Origin: Pseudomonadales bacterium
Lineage (GTDB): Bacteria > Pseudomonadota > Gammaproteobacteria > Pseudomonadales > Ketobacteraceae
Length of the DNA: 64,000 bases
NCBI GenBank assembly: GCA_002708905.1
Contig: PAPM01000007.1
Location: forward strand, 1-64,000
Reading direction: 5' to 3'
Shown here: positions 44,598 to 54,008 of the stretch, one piece after another
Layout: each line of letters starts with the position of its first letter
Position numbering within the stretch: position 1 is the stretch's first letter
Notes under the pieces: generated by a model
The model's input: the letters and a program-made list of their open reading frames with translations, nothing else
Told to the model about the DNA's origin: nothing
Databases searched by the model: none
Program-made: the position numbers and the translations under genes

Positions 44598-44900
44598 CTA
44601 GCGAATGGTAAACAACTGTTCAAAGTTGGATATGGTTAGAATCTTCTTTACATCGGGGTTGCAATTGACAATTTCGATACTGGAATTATCCCCTCCGGCA
44701 TGATCTCTAAGCAGCAATAGCATACCCAGTGCTGAGCTATCGAGATAGGTGGTTTCTTTCATGTCCACAATATAGCCTTTGGGATCTTCCGATACCTTTT
44801 CATAGGCGTCTCGAAACTCCTGGTGAGCGCTAAAGTCGAAACGTCCCTGGATCTTGATGGTCAGTTCACCCGAGGATGCTTCCGTAGACCATATAGCCAT
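44598..44900 (-). CDS. hsbA: STAS anti-sigma factor antagonist, HsbA-like
   Basis: 100 residues, single STAS domain. The phosphorylatable Ser pair lies in TTYLDSSALGMLLLL (Ser55/56). In P. aeruginosa the phosphorylated or unphosphorylated form switches between the anti-sigma factor FlgM and a diguanylate cyclase. A good GAGGTG ribosome site precedes ATG. First gene of hsbA-hsbR-hptB. Confidence 0.9.
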   Translation of the reverse strand: MAIWSTEASSGELTIKIQGRFDFSAHQEFRDAYEKVSEDPKGYIVDMKETTYLDSSALGMLLLLRDHAGGDNSSIEIVNCNPDVKKILTISNFEQLFTIR

Positions 44901-44979
44901 TATCTACACCTCAAGAAGCAAGTAATATTTATGTTGAAAAACGCAACAGAGGGTTATAAAAACCTTCCATTAATTAAGA

Positions 44980-45001
44980 GCATAGACCATTTTCACTATG
45001 C
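44980..45001. repeat. Inverted repeat upstream of hsbA
   Basis: GCATAG-N10-CTATGC, six-base perfect arms, about 80-100 bases upstream of hsbA in a 125-base AT-rich gap. Could be an operator or the end of the preceding gene's transcript. Confidence 0.35.
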
Positions 45002-45025
45002 AAACTAAAATTCCGGCATAAATTT

Positions 45026-45916
45026 TTAAATCATGCCTTCAGAGCCCATATCAGAGCTTATTCTGCCTTTAATTTCAAGTAGTTGGTTTTTACTCAACGC
45101 ACCCGACAAACGCGCCAGACGCAGATCAGAAACCACATCATTCAGACGTAACTCGAACTGATAAAGCACGTTAATTACTTCATTGAGCAGGCGCCGAACA
45201 GCATCGCCCAACTGCATCCAGCGCACATCCGACTTGTTATTGCGTTGATATCGCTCAGCAATTATCCGCAGCGACTCCTGCGCTCCCTGCACACCGGCAA
45301 TGGAGTGCACCAACTCGGAAACAGTGGCACCATTATCCTGTCCCAGACAATCTGGAAGCGGATTATTCAATATCCGGCGGGTGCGAATCAGCCTTTGTTC
45401 CGCCGTCGCAATAATGTCCCGCATTCGCTCCAGATCCTTACCGGACTGCTCACTGATGGAAATCAGATCCCGGGATACGGTCATAAACCCGCGCCCCACC
45501 TCCCCGGTATTCGCTGCCGAAGTCATGGAGTTCAATGCCAGCATCCCGGTACTTTTGGCGGTATCGATGGCGTCCAACAGTGCATGATGGACATTTCTCA
45601 GTGTGGCCAGGGCATGATCCAGGTCGCTATCACACAACATCCAGTTTTTCTGCAGGTTATCCACGAGATGCGAAAAATAGCGGTCGACTGACAACGCCGA
45701 CACCCGAGGTGGTTCTATAAGAGGGTCCGCCGAGTTGAGATCCACAGCCGGAGCAGCGGCCGATGACAGATGATAAGCGCCGTACCAACAAAGGAAGGTC
45801 ACGACGGCGAAGATGGCCACATAAACCGGCACGTTCTCAAACCGAAGAATCAACAGCAGGACCAGGCTGGCAAGCCAGGCCAGGAGATAGACCATCCGTT
45901 TGGCAAAAAATCCCAT
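45026..45916 (-). CDS. Membrane protein with degenerate chemoreceptor (MCP-like) signalling segment
   Basis: 296 residues with two adjacent membrane helices near the N-terminus (VYLLAWLASLVLLLIL and VYVAIFAVVTFLCWYGAY), then a long cytoplasmic helical region. Residues about 125-165 (STGMLALNSMTSAANTGEVG, RGFMTVSRDLISISEQSGK) resemble the MCP hairpin motif of the LALNAAIEAARAGE type but are diverged. No periplasmic sensor loop, HAMP or full methylation bundle. ATG at 45916 is chosen; a GTG at 46015 would overlap cheB by 71 bases. It immediately follows cheB, so it may be a scaffold or minimal receptor for this Che system. Confidence 0.7.
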   Translation of the reverse strand: MGFFAKRMVYLLAWLASLVLLLILRFENVPVYVAIFAVVTFLCWYGAYHLSSAAAPAVDLNSADPLIEPPRVSALSVDRYFSHLVDNLQKNWMLCDSDLDHALATLRNVHHALLDAIDTAKSTGMLALNSMTSAANTGEVGRGFMTVSRDLISISEQSGKDLERMRDIIATAEQRLIRTRRILNNPLPDCLGQDNGATVSELVHSIAGVQGAQESLRIIAERYQRNNKSDVRWMQLGDAVRRLLNEVINVLYQFELRLNDVVSDLRLARLSGALSKNQLLEIKGRISSDMGSEGMI

Positions 45917-45944
45917 CTGGTTTTTGTTGGTAAGCAAAATGACG

Positions 45945-47012
45945 TCAGCTTCCGTTTGTGAGCTGTAACAAGCGCCCGGCGATGGATTCCAATGGCTTGA
46001 TCTCGTTATAGGCACCTAAGCTGTGGGCAACACCGGGCATCCCCCAGACTACTGACGTAGCCTCATCCTGAATAATAGTATGACAACCCAATTCTTTCAT
46101 CCGTAATAACGCCTGGGCCCCATCGGCCCCCATGCCGGTGAGCAGCACCGCCACGGTTTTGCGGTAACCAAGGTTGGTAATGGAATCGAACATTACTTCT
46201 ACAGAGGGACGGTGACGGTTCACCCGCTCACCGTCATCCAATTGCGTCATCAGCCCCGCGCTGGTTTTCTTGATAAGCAGATGCCGATCACCGGGGGCAA
46301 TATAGACGTTGCCTGGGAGTAGCTTCTGATCCGATGAAGCCTCGTGGACTGTCATTGCACAACAATTATCCATGCGAAGCGCATAGGAGGTGCTGAACTG
46401 GGGAGGAATATGCTGGGTTACAACCACAGGTGGACAATTGGCCGGCAACCCCATCAGCACTTCTTTGATGGCTTCCGTGCCTCCGGTGGAGGCGCCGATG
46501 GCTATGATGACACCCTTCTTGGGAACATAGGATGCAATTTTTGGCGGCCTGGCGACGATATCGGACTTGGCCCGCAGGGAATTCATTTCCAGCCGCTGTA
46601 GATTCGCCCCTGCCGCTGCCCGAATCTTACCCACTATCTCCCGCTCGTAATCCACTAACCCTTTGCCCAGATTTTCCTTTGGCTTGGGGAGATAATCAAA
46701 GGCTCCAATCTGCAGGGCTTCGAAGGTAATATCTGCCCCGGCCTCTGTGAGCGTGGAAATCATAATGACCGGCATGGGTCGTAAACGCATTAAATTTTTA
46801 AGGAAGGTAATGCCGTCCATCCGCGGCATTTCAACATCCAGGGTGATGACATCCGGAACCAGCTGTTTGATTTTATCCCTCGCAATGTAGGGATCTGCCG
46901 CCGTTCCCACCACTTCCATATCATCATGGGCGGAGATTATCTCCGTCAGAATCTGGCGGATAACAGCTGAATCATCAACTATCAGGACTTTTATTTTTTT
47001 TGTAACACCCAT
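45945..47012 (-). CDS. cheB: Protein-glutamate methylesterase CheB
   Basis: 355 residues: receiver (phospho-Asp59 in VITLDVEMP) and CheB methylesterase domain with Ser (AIGASTGGTEAI), His (TQHIPPQF) and Asp (TGMGADGAQAL). Demethylates and deamidates chemoreceptors. ATG at 47012 is chosen; GTG at 47021 immediately after cheD is an alternative. Downstream of cheD in the same unit. Confidence 0.96.
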   Translation of the reverse strand: MGVTKKIKVLIVDDSAVIRQILTEIISAHDDMEVVGTAADPYIARDKIKQLVPDVITLDVEMPRMDGITFLKNLMRLRPMPVIMISTLTEAGADITFEALQIGAFDYLPKPKENLGKGLVDYEREIVGKIRAAAGANLQRLEMNSLRAKSDIVARPPKIASYVPKKGVIIAIGASTGGTEAIKEVLMGLPANCPPVVVTQHIPPQFSTSYALRMDNCCAMTVHEASSDQKLLPGNVYIAPGDRHLLIKKTSAGLMTQLDDGERVNRHRPSVEVMFDSITNLGYRKTVAVLLTGMGADGAQALLRMKELGCHTIIQDEATSVVWGMPGVAHSLGAYNEIKPLESIAGRLLQLTNGS

Positions 47013-47021
47013 AAATTCCAC

Positions 47022-47687
47022 TCAGTCGAACAACTCAATATCACCCTGCGTCGGCTTCGTATTGATGGTACGAGCGTAACTGCGTTCGCGCTCAAATACC
47101 ACATCATTGCGAACCGTTTTCAGTTTTCGGACTTTAACGGATCCTGTATCTGAGAAATACAGCACCTTTCTGGGGTACAACCCGCCCACATCCTCTGCCG
47201 CAAGGTTTAATTTCTCGCTGCTAATAAACTGACGCACAAAATCGATATTTTTTCTTCCAATATCAATCTGACTCATACTTTCCAGGACTTTGCCGCCACC
47301 AAATATTTTCACTTCCAGATTGCGCTTTTCTCCCCCATTTTTCAGCACCTCGTTAATCAGGTATTCCATGGCCCAGTTGCCATAACGGGCTGATTCGCTT
47401 AGGGCCGAGAGGGGGCCGGCTTCCATATTTTCCCGTTGTACCGGCAACATGAAGTGATTCATACCACCTACGCCGTTGTATCTATCACGGACGCAGGCCG
47501 AGATGCAGGACCCCAGCACGGTTACAATCATTTCCCCTGCCACACTAACGTAAAACTCACCGGGCAGGATTTTGGCGGCGTATACGCCCTGCTGTTTATC
47601 CCAATAGCGATTAATGTGAGTAAACCCTTTGGGCGCTTTGGGTTGCGGGTGCGTGGGTTGATATTGGCAGCTTGGGTTGGGATTCAT
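47022..47687 (-). CDS. cheD: Chemoreceptor glutamine deamidase CheD
   Basis: 221 residues. The catalytic Cys-His pair lies in VTVLGSCISACVRD and GGMNHFMLP. Contains FGGGKVLE. Deamidates receptor Gln and binds CheY/CheC in some species. Its ATG overlaps the cheR stop (TGATG). Presence of CheD alongside CheR/CheB indicates a receptor-adaptation branch. Confidence 0.94.
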   Translation of the reverse strand: MNPNPSCQYQPTHPQPKAPKGFTHINRYWDKQQGVYAAKILPGEFYVSVAGEMIVTVLGSCISACVRDRYNGVGGMNHFMLPVQRENMEAGPLSALSESARYGNWAMEYLINEVLKNGGEKRNLEVKIFGGGKVLESMSQIDIGRKNIDFVRQFISSEKLNLAAEDVGGLYPRKVLYFSDTGSVKVRKLKTVRNDVVFERERSYARTINTKPTQGDIELFD

Positions 47688-48568
47688 CACATCAACTTCC
47701 TGTATATGGTTCTGCCCACCGATTCGAAACGCTTGCTGACCCCATGCAGACTTTCAGAATGCCCAATAAATAAATAGCCATCCGGTTCCAGGATATTCGC
47801 ATAGCGTTCAAACAGTTCGCGCTGGGTGTCTTTACTAAAGTAGATCACTACGTTGCGGCAGAAAATCACATCGAACTTGCCTTTCATTGGCCATTCACCC
47901 AGCAGGTTCAGATGATTGAACGTAATCAGGTTCTTTATGGAATCCCTGGCTTCCATACTGTCTGCATTGGCACTGCCCCGGGGTTCGACAAAATATTTTT
48001 TAACGAGCTGGGAATCCATGCTTCCAATGCGCTCTTTCGAATACACACCCTGCCGGCCATGGGACAGCACGTTGGTATCAAGATCGGTCGCCAGGATCTT
48101 GGCGTCCCAGCGTTCCTTTTCAAAACAACCATGCAGGGTCATCGCAATGGAATAGGGCTCCTCACCGGTTGAACAACCTGCAGACCATATCCGCAGCCGT
48201 CGCTGGGTCTTTTTTTTCTTGATGATTTCCGGCAATACTGTGTTTTTTAGAAAGTCAAAGTGATGGGATTCCCTGAAAAACGAAGTCAGGTTAGTGGTGA
48301 TGGCGTTAATGAAATTCGTAAGTTCTGCACCGGGGTTGTCTTCAAGGTATGCCAAATAGGTTTTGAAGTCGGTCATATCGAGCGCCCGGATACGACGCAC
48401 GATACGACTGTAGATCATTTCTTTCTTGTGCTCTCCCAGCTCGATCCCGGAACGCAGTTTTGCCAGGGTTTTTATGGTCTCGAAGTCCTTATCCGTCATC
48501 GGGAACTCACGTTGGGAAAAGGATTTCCCTGAGGTCCCGGCATCTTTTATTGCATTCATTGTTTGCAT
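47687..48568 (-). CDS. cheR: Chemotaxis methyltransferase CheR
   Basis: 293 residues: CheR N-terminal helical domain (ETIKTLAKLRSGIELGEHKK) and SAM methyltransferase domain (WSAGCSTGEEPYSIAMTLH and FDVIFCRNVVIYFSK). Methylates receptor glutamates. Several in-frame starts exist; an ATG at 48499 (MTDKDFET) is a reasonable alternative. Overlaps cheD. Confidence 0.95.
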   Translation of the reverse strand: MQTMNAIKDAGTSGKSFSQREFPMTDKDFETIKTLAKLRSGIELGEHKKEMIYSRIVRRIRALDMTDFKTYLAYLEDNPGAELTNFINAITTNLTSFFRESHHFDFLKNTVLPEIIKKKKTQRRLRIWSAGCSTGEEPYSIAMTLHGCFEKERWDAKILATDLDTNVLSHGRQGVYSKERIGSMDSQLVKKYFVEPRGSANADSMEARDSIKNLITFNHLNLLGEWPMKGKFDVIFCRNVVIYFSKDTQRELFERYANILEPDGYLFIGHSESLHGVSKRFESVGRTIYRKLM

Positions 48569-48623
48569 GAGGATTGCTCTTCGCTCCCTGAGAATCCGCG
48601 CCGCACTATTGGCTGCTTACAAT

Positions 48624-49178
48624 TTATTGTTGCGAATCTTTTATTTCCTTAATCGCGTTAATGGAGACATCCGGTATCGTGTCCGCCCCCAACAACTCGT
48701 TAATATCCAGTAGAATCACCATCTTGTTATTTACGTTGACCAGCCCTTTTATATACTGGGTATTGACGTGATCGCCCAAATCGGGCGCAGACTTCATATC
48801 GTCAACCGCAAGGCTGTAAACATCGCTCACGGCATCCACTACGATTCCCATCACCCGGGCGCCCTTCTTGGTGGCCACTTTCAATACGATCACAACTGTA
48901 AGCGGGCCGTATTCCACCTTATCCAGTCCAAACCGCTGGCGCAGGTCAATGATGGGAACAATGGTGCCCCGCAAGTTAATAACACCTTTTACGTGCGACG
49001 GGGCATTGGGTATGGGTGTCACACTTTCCCACCCTCTGATCTCCTGTACACTCAGGATATCGACACCGTATTCCTCGCTGGCCATAATGAAAGTAAGATA
49101 TTGATCCGTCTGATCATTCTCACGTCCTGACACATCCATATCTGAATTGTCATAGATACGTTCTTCTGCGGCACTCAT
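48624..49178 (-). CDS. cheW: Chemotaxis coupling protein CheW
   Basis: 184 residues with a CheW SH3-like core (QYLTFIMASEEYGVDILSVQ, IPNAPSHVKGVINLRG) that couples receptors to CheA. It follows cheA by 28 bases and precedes cheR by 55 bases. The first 20 residues are an acidic extension. Confidence 0.95.
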   Translation of the reverse strand: MSAAEERIYDNSDMDVSGRENDQTDQYLTFIMASEEYGVDILSVQEIRGWESVTPIPNAPSHVKGVINLRGTIVPIIDLRQRFGLDKVEYGPLTVVIVLKVATKKGARVMGIVVDAVSDVYSLAVDDMKSAPDLGDHVNTQYIKGLVNVNNKMVILLDINELLGADTIPDVSINAIKEIKDSQQ

Positions 49179-49206
49179 TGATCATCTCCCATTGCGCTGT
49201 TACTAC

Positions 49207-51345
49207 TTACGCTGCACGAGTTTTGCTCGAAACCAGCTTCAAACCATTCTTTGACTGTTGGTGCACACCAGCCATGTGTATTAGATCCGTGATATCCAGA
49301 ATCAGCGACACTGTCCCATCACCCAAAATGGTGGCACCGGAGATACCGTCCACTTTTTTGTAGTTGGTTTCCATGCTCTTGATAACCACCTGCTGCTGAC
49401 CCAGCAGATCATCCACGACCAGGGCCACCTTGGCATTGCCCACTTCGACAACCACCAGCAGGCTCTCAGACAAGTCCATGGAATGGGGTACCACACCAAA
49501 GATTTCCCATAGTTTGATGATAGGAATATATTCATTCCGCAGGCGAAACACATCACAGCCGCCAGCCACATGATTGATCAGCTTCATATCAGGCTGCAGG
49601 GATTCGACAATAGACACCAGCGGAATAATAAAAGTCTGGCCGCCCACATCTATTAACTGACCGTCCAGAATCGCCAGCGTCAACGGTAATCGAATGGTGA
49701 AGGTACTGCCCTCACCTTCCACCGACTTGACTTCAATGCTGCCATTGAGCTCCAGGATATTGCGGCGCACCACATCCATTCCCACGCCCCGGCCAGAGAC
49801 ATCTGACACCTGTTCTGCGGTGGAAAACCCCGGCTGGAATATCAGCTCCTGAATCTGGTCATCATTCAATACTTCATCATCCCCAATAACACCGTTGGCC
49901 CGGGCTTTGGCAAGGATCTTCTCACGATTCAACCCCCGACCGTCGTCGATGATTTCGATCATGATATTGCCGCCCTGATGGAACGCATTAAGGACAATGG
50001 TCCCGGTTTCCGGTTTCCCGGCATCACGGCGATCCTTGGGTGATTCGAGCCCATGATCCAAAGCATTGCGAACCAAATGAACCAGAGGATCGCCGATTTT
50101 CTCCATGACGGTTTTATCCAGCTCAGTTTGTTCACCGATGAGTTTCAGCTCGATTTTCTTGCCAAGTTGCTTGGACAGATCCCGCACCATGCGGGGGAAT
50201 CGGTTGAAGGTAAAACTGATGGGCAACATGCGGATGCGCATAACGCTTTCCTGCAGTTCCCGGGTATTATGTTCGAGTTGAGCCAGACCCTCCTGCAATT
50301 TCTGCAGTTTGTTCATATCAAACTCGGTTCCCAGCTGGCCCAGCATGGATTGAGTAATCACCAATTCGCCAACCAGGTTAACCAGACTGTCGATCTTCTC
50401 GATGGATACCCTGATGGAGGTTGATTCTGAACTTTTGCCCGCAACAGGTTGCGCTCCACCTTTTGCAGCTGGTTGTTTTTCCGTTGGCTTTTCTTTCCCC
50501 GGAGCTGTAATTACGGCTGCTTCAACGTCTTTAACCGGTGCATCAAGGTCATCTTCTGCCGCCGGTACCGGCGTGCTGCCGAATAAACCCGCCGTGGCCG
50601 CAATGGTGATATCCGATTCGTCGACCACCCATTCAAAGATTTCCTCAATATCAGACTTCGATTTGGTAGTGGAAAGGTACAAATCCCAGCATAGATGGCA
50701 CTCTTCCGAATTCAGGCCACCCAGGTCAGGAACCTTGCTGACATCAGCATGAACTTCAAGCTCGCCCATTTCAGCCAGTTCACGGAACATGCGTAAGGGT
50801 TCATTGCCGGTACGCAACAGATTCACATCGGGCACAAACCGGATATGCCAGGTCACCACCTCGTCTTCAGCCGCCGATTGCGCCGCTGCCACAGGCTTAT
50901 CCTGTGGTGGTGGATTCACTTCAGATACTGATTCGGACGCTGATGCCGCAGGTTCACGACCTTCCAGAATGTCGTGAAACACCCCAATCAGTATGGTGGA
51001 TTGCTCGGTATTCACCGGTTCATGGGCCTGCAATGAGGTCAACATACCGCGCAGGCAATCGACTGATTGCAGCAACAGGTCCACCAGGTCAGGCACCAGT
51101 TGACGTGACCCTTCCCGCACCTGATCCAACAGGGTTTCAAGCACATGGGTGAACTCTGCCACATCGACAAAACCAAACGTACTGCTACTGCCCTTTATGG
51201 AATGGGCCGCACGGAAGATGCTGTTTATCGTCTCTGAATCAACACTCTCGCAATCCAGATCCAATAGACTGGATTCCATAACCTGCAAGCCTTCAAAACT
51301 TTCCTCAAAGAAAACCTGGTGGAACTGACTCAGATCGATACTCAT
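49207..51345 (-). CDS. cheA: Chemotaxis histidine kinase CheA
   Basis: 712 residues: P1 Hpt with His48 (FRAAHSIKGSSS), a P2-like middle (about 165-250), P3 dimerisation, P4 HATPase (LVRNALDHGLESP N box; DDGRGLN G1 box) and P5 CheW-like domain. Autophosphorylates and passes phosphate to CheY/CheB. Follows cheY by four bases. Confidence 0.97.
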   Translation of the reverse strand: MSIDLSQFHQVFFEESFEGLQVMESSLLDLDCESVDSETINSIFRAAHSIKGSSSTFGFVDVAEFTHVLETLLDQVREGSRQLVPDLVDLLLQSVDCLRGMLTSLQAHEPVNTEQSTILIGVFHDILEGREPAASASESVSEVNPPPQDKPVAAAQSAAEDEVVTWHIRFVPDVNLLRTGNEPLRMFRELAEMGELEVHADVSKVPDLGGLNSEECHLCWDLYLSTTKSKSDIEEIFEWVVDESDITIAATAGLFGSTPVPAAEDDLDAPVKDVEAAVITAPGKEKPTEKQPAAKGGAQPVAGKSSESTSIRVSIEKIDSLVNLVGELVITQSMLGQLGTEFDMNKLQKLQEGLAQLEHNTRELQESVMRIRMLPISFTFNRFPRMVRDLSKQLGKKIELKLIGEQTELDKTVMEKIGDPLVHLVRNALDHGLESPKDRRDAGKPETGTIVLNAFHQGGNIMIEIIDDGRGLNREKILAKARANGVIGDDEVLNDDQIQELIFQPGFSTAEQVSDVSGRGVGMDVVRRNILELNGSIEVKSVEGEGSTFTIRLPLTLAILDGQLIDVGGQTFIIPLVSIVESLQPDMKLINHVAGGCDVFRLRNEYIPIIKLWEIFGVVPHSMDLSESLLVVVEVGNAKVALVVDDLLGQQQVVIKSMETNYKKVDGISGATILGDGTVSLILDITDLIHMAGVHQQSKNGLKLVSSKTRAA

Positions 51346-51349
51346 AGCA

Positions 51350-51712
51350 CTATCCCAGTACTTTTTTGATGGTGTTCAGCAACTGGTCCGGATTGAACGG
51401 TTTGACGATCCAGCCCGTAGCACCCGCCGCCTTGCCTTCACTCTTCTTGTCCGCCGCAGACTCAGTGGTAAGCATGAGAATTGGTGTGAACTTGTAGTTA
51501 GGTAGCGATCTGAGATTCTTGATCAGGGTGATACCGTCCATCACTGGCATGTTCACATCAGACAAGACCAGATCCACGCCCCCCTGTTTGGCTTTGTTGA
51601 AGGCATCCTGGCCGTCGCAGGCTTCCACCACTTCGTAGCCGGCCCCTTGCAAGGTGAAACTGACCATCTGACGCATGGAGGCACTATCATCGACAGCTAA
51701 AATCTTGGTCAT
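51350..51712 (-). CDS. cheY: Chemotaxis response regulator CheY
   Basis: 120-residue single receiver with DD (residues 8-9), phospho-Asp52 (VLSDVNMP), Thr near 82 and Lys104 (IVKPFNP). Sits between the STAS gene and cheA, as in F-type chemotaxis operons that pair CheY with a STAS protein. No cheZ is in the window. Confidence 0.95.
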   Translation of the reverse strand: MTKILAVDDSASMRQMVSFTLQGAGYEVVEACDGQDAFNKAKQGGVDLVLSDVNMPVMDGITLIKNLRSLPNYKFTPILMLTTESAADKKSEGKAAGATGWIVKPFNPDQLLNTIKKVLG

Positions 51713-51737
51713 TGCTGATCTCCGTTAAATAGTCGGG

Positions 51738-52031
51738 TTAATGCTTAACACGTAAAAATTCCGACACCCCCAGCATTGAGGCTGCCTTGAGAAAGGTTTC
51801 AGATGGTTCCTTGATGGTAGCGGTCAAATGTTGCTTTTCCATAGTCGAAAATAAAGCAAGCAAAACCTGTATAACGCTGGTATCAACGCGCTCAACCTGA
51901 GACGCATCGATATGGATATTGACACCATCATTGAGGTAAGACTCTAATTTTTCATGTAAAGCTTCCGCCTTACTGATGTCGGCAAACTTTTCTAGCTGAT
52001 AAGTTATCGACTCTGCCATAAGCTGATTCAT
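51738..52031 (-). CDS. STAS-domain protein of the che operon
   Basis: 97 residues, STAS fold with the switch segment VERVDTSVIQVLLAL (Thr/Ser). First gene of the chemotaxis operon, 25 bases before cheY. Proteins in this position are often found with CheA/CheW but their partner is unknown; they are not the same as HsbA encoded 7 kb away. A sigma-28-like promoter lies upstream. Confidence 0.85.
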   Translation of the reverse strand: MNQLMAESITYQLEKFADISKAEALHEKLESYLNDGVNIHIDASQVERVDTSVIQVLLALFSTMEKQHLTATIKEPSETFLKAASMLGVSEFLRVKH

Positions 52032-52100
52032 CCGTTATTAGCCATGCCGCAAAAGCCGGGCATATAGAATTCTGGCGTCCTTAGAAAAAGCATAGCCAGC

Positions 52101-52128
52101 TTATGGAGTTACGCTAGATTCAACTTTA
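52101..52128 (-). promoter_or_regulatory. Sigma-28 (FliA)-like promoter for the STAS-che operon
   Basis: On the minus strand TAAAGTTG (seven of eight to TAAAGTTT) lies 12 bases before CTCCATAA (five of eight to GCCGATAA), one base longer than the ideal spacing, about 70 bases upstream of the STAS start. Confidence 0.45.
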
Positions 52129-52213
52129 AAAAACTGATAAGCGCGGTGGCCTTATTGGAATTAGGTCTGTTCTATGGGGATTTAAGAACGAATTGACATG
52201 AACTGGAAACGCT

Positions 52214-52651
52214 TTAAAAGCCATTTCCCCCTCCAAATGGTCGATCGTCCATCAGTTTCTGCTCGCGCCGGGATTCCTCCAGGTCTTCCTGCTGCCTGGC
52301 TTTTGCGATCAGCTGGTCCATGGTCTTGAGGCGAGCATTGGCTTCCACCCAGCGCTTGGTCTGCGATTTGACGGCGGCCTGACGCTGCTGGATCAATTCA
52401 CCCTGGCGCCGGATGGCCAACTGCAGGCGCGAGATAAACGCCTGGTATAACCCCAATTGTGCTGCCTGAGTAACCCTGGATTGCTGTTGCTGGATGTTCT
52501 GAAAATACTCCGCCAGGTAAGACTCCAGCTCTGTCCTCTGCTGTTTGGCCGTTTCCAGTTCCTGCTGCAAATGCGCCAGCTTTTTGGCCTCTTCCCGTTC
52601 GGCCTGCTGCTTGAGTTGTCGCACCGGCTGCAAACGTCTGGATTTTTTCAT
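52214..52651 (-). CDS. fliJ: Flagellar export chaperone FliJ
   Basis: 145 residues, almost entirely coiled coil, rich in Gln/Lys/Glu (KQQAEREEAKKLAHLQQELE). Acts as the stalk/chaperone with FliI and FliH. Eight bases after fliI. Length is normal for FliJ. Confidence 0.92.
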   Translation of the reverse strand: MKKSRRLQPVRQLKQQAEREEAKKLAHLQQELETAKQQRTELESYLAEYFQNIQQQQSRVTQAAQLGLYQAFISRLQLAIRRQGELIQQRQAAVKSQTKRWVEANARLKTMDQLIAKARQQEDLEESRREQKLMDDRPFGGGNGF

Positions 52652-52658
52652 TCAGCCT

Positions 52659-54008
52659 TCACTCCTTGTTAAACAGCTTGTCCAACTGTTTGAGAGACTG
52701 ATTGAAATCCACTCGCTCATTCATGCCCTGAGCCAGATAGGAGCGAATAGCGCTTATCTTACTGATGGCCAGGTCCGTTTCCGGATCGCTGCCTTTCACG
52801 TAGGCACCTACACTGATGAGATCACGGCTCTGCTGATAACGGGCATACAGTCGTTTTAGTACCTGGGCCTTTTGCAGGTGAAGCTCTTCCACCACCTGCG
52901 GCATGGCCCGGCTGATGGAAGCTTCGATATCAATGGCAGGGTATTGGCCTTCCTCTGCCAAACGGCGGGCCAGTACCACATGGCCATCCAGGATGGCTCG
53001 GGCGGAATCCGCCACCGGATCCTGTACATCGTCCCCTTCAGTGAGGACGGTGTAAAACGCTGTGATCGAACCACCGCCATCGCGACCGTTACCGGCCCGT
53101 TCCACCAGTTGAGGTAACTTGGCAAAGACGGAGGGTGGGTAGCCCTTTGTAGCCGGTGGTTCACCCACCGCGAGGGCAATCTCCCGCTGCGCCTGGGCAT
53201 AACGGGTCAGGGAATCCATCAACAGTAAAACGTTTTTTCCCTGATCGCGGAAGTGCTCCGCGATGGCTGTGGCCAACATGGCACCGTGCATGCGCATCAA
53301 CGGTGAATCGTCCGCCGGTGACGCCACTACCACGGAGCGTTTGAGCCCTTCTGGTCCCAGGCTGTGTTCAATGAATTCTTTAACTTCCCGACCCCGTTCA
53401 CCGATTAAACCCACCACGGTAATATCCGCCGTGGTAAAGCGGGTCATCATGCCCAGCAGCACGCTCTTACCCACACCGCTGCCGGCAAACAGCCCCATCC
53501 GCTGGCCTCGCCCCACGGTCAGCAAACTGTTGATAGCCCGCACTCCAACATCCAACGGTTCATCAATGGGTTTTCGTTCCAGAGGATTGATAGGCTCACG
53601 ATGCAGATTGACATAGGCATCAGCCTTGACCGGGCCTTTGTTGTCGAGGGGCTTGCCGCGACCATCCAGGACGCGCCCCAGCAAACCCGGACCAACCGGA
53701 ACCTTGGACACCTGATGATTGGGAATCACCCTTGCCCCCGGCTGTAAGCCCGCAGCAGGCTCAATGGGCATCAGATACATCTTTTGATCGGCAAAGCCTA
53801 CCACTTCGGTTTCCACATCCGCATGATTTTGACCGCGAATGGTACAGTGACTGCCAACCGGCGCCTTGCAACCGACCGCTTCCAGGGTTAAACCAACCAT
53901 GCGCAGCAGACGTCCTTCCACCAGATACTCCGGCTGCGCCTGAGTGTACGGCAAATAGCGCTGCAATCGCTGAGCGATGCTAGTCCTTTGATTCAGATCC
54001 AGCGTCAT
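52659..54008 (-). CDS. fliI: Flagellum-specific ATPase FliI
   Basis: 449 residues, F1-beta-like ATPase of flagellar type III export. Walker [14 protein letters not shown] (near 174-186), Walker [14 protein letters not shown], and the C-terminal all-helical domain. ATG at 54008 has GAGGAA seven bases ahead and matches family length; a longer in-frame extension reading from 54281 runs through fliH and is not real. Overlaps fliH by 29 bases. Confidence 0.96.
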   Translation of the reverse strand: MTLDLNQRTSIAQRLQRYLPYTQAQPEYLVEGRLLRMVGLTLEAVGCKAPVGSHCTIRGQNHADVETEVVGFADQKMYLMPIEPAAGLQPGARVIPNHQVSKVPVGPGLLGRVLDGRGKPLDNKGPVKADAYVNLHREPINPLERKPIDEPLDVGVRAINSLLTVGRGQRMGLFAGSGVGKSVLLGMMTRFTTADITVVGLIGERGREVKEFIEHSLGPEGLKRSVVVASPADDSPLMRMHGAMLATAIAEHFRDQGKNVLLLMDSLTRYAQAQREIALAVGEPPATKGYPPSVFAKLPQLVERAGNGRDGGGSITAFYTVLTEGDDVQDPVADSARAILDGHVVLARRLAEEGQYPAIDIEASISRAMPQVVEELHLQKAQVLKRLYARYQQSRDLISVGAYVKGSDPETDLAISKISAIRSYLAQGMNERVDFNQSLKQLDKLFNKE

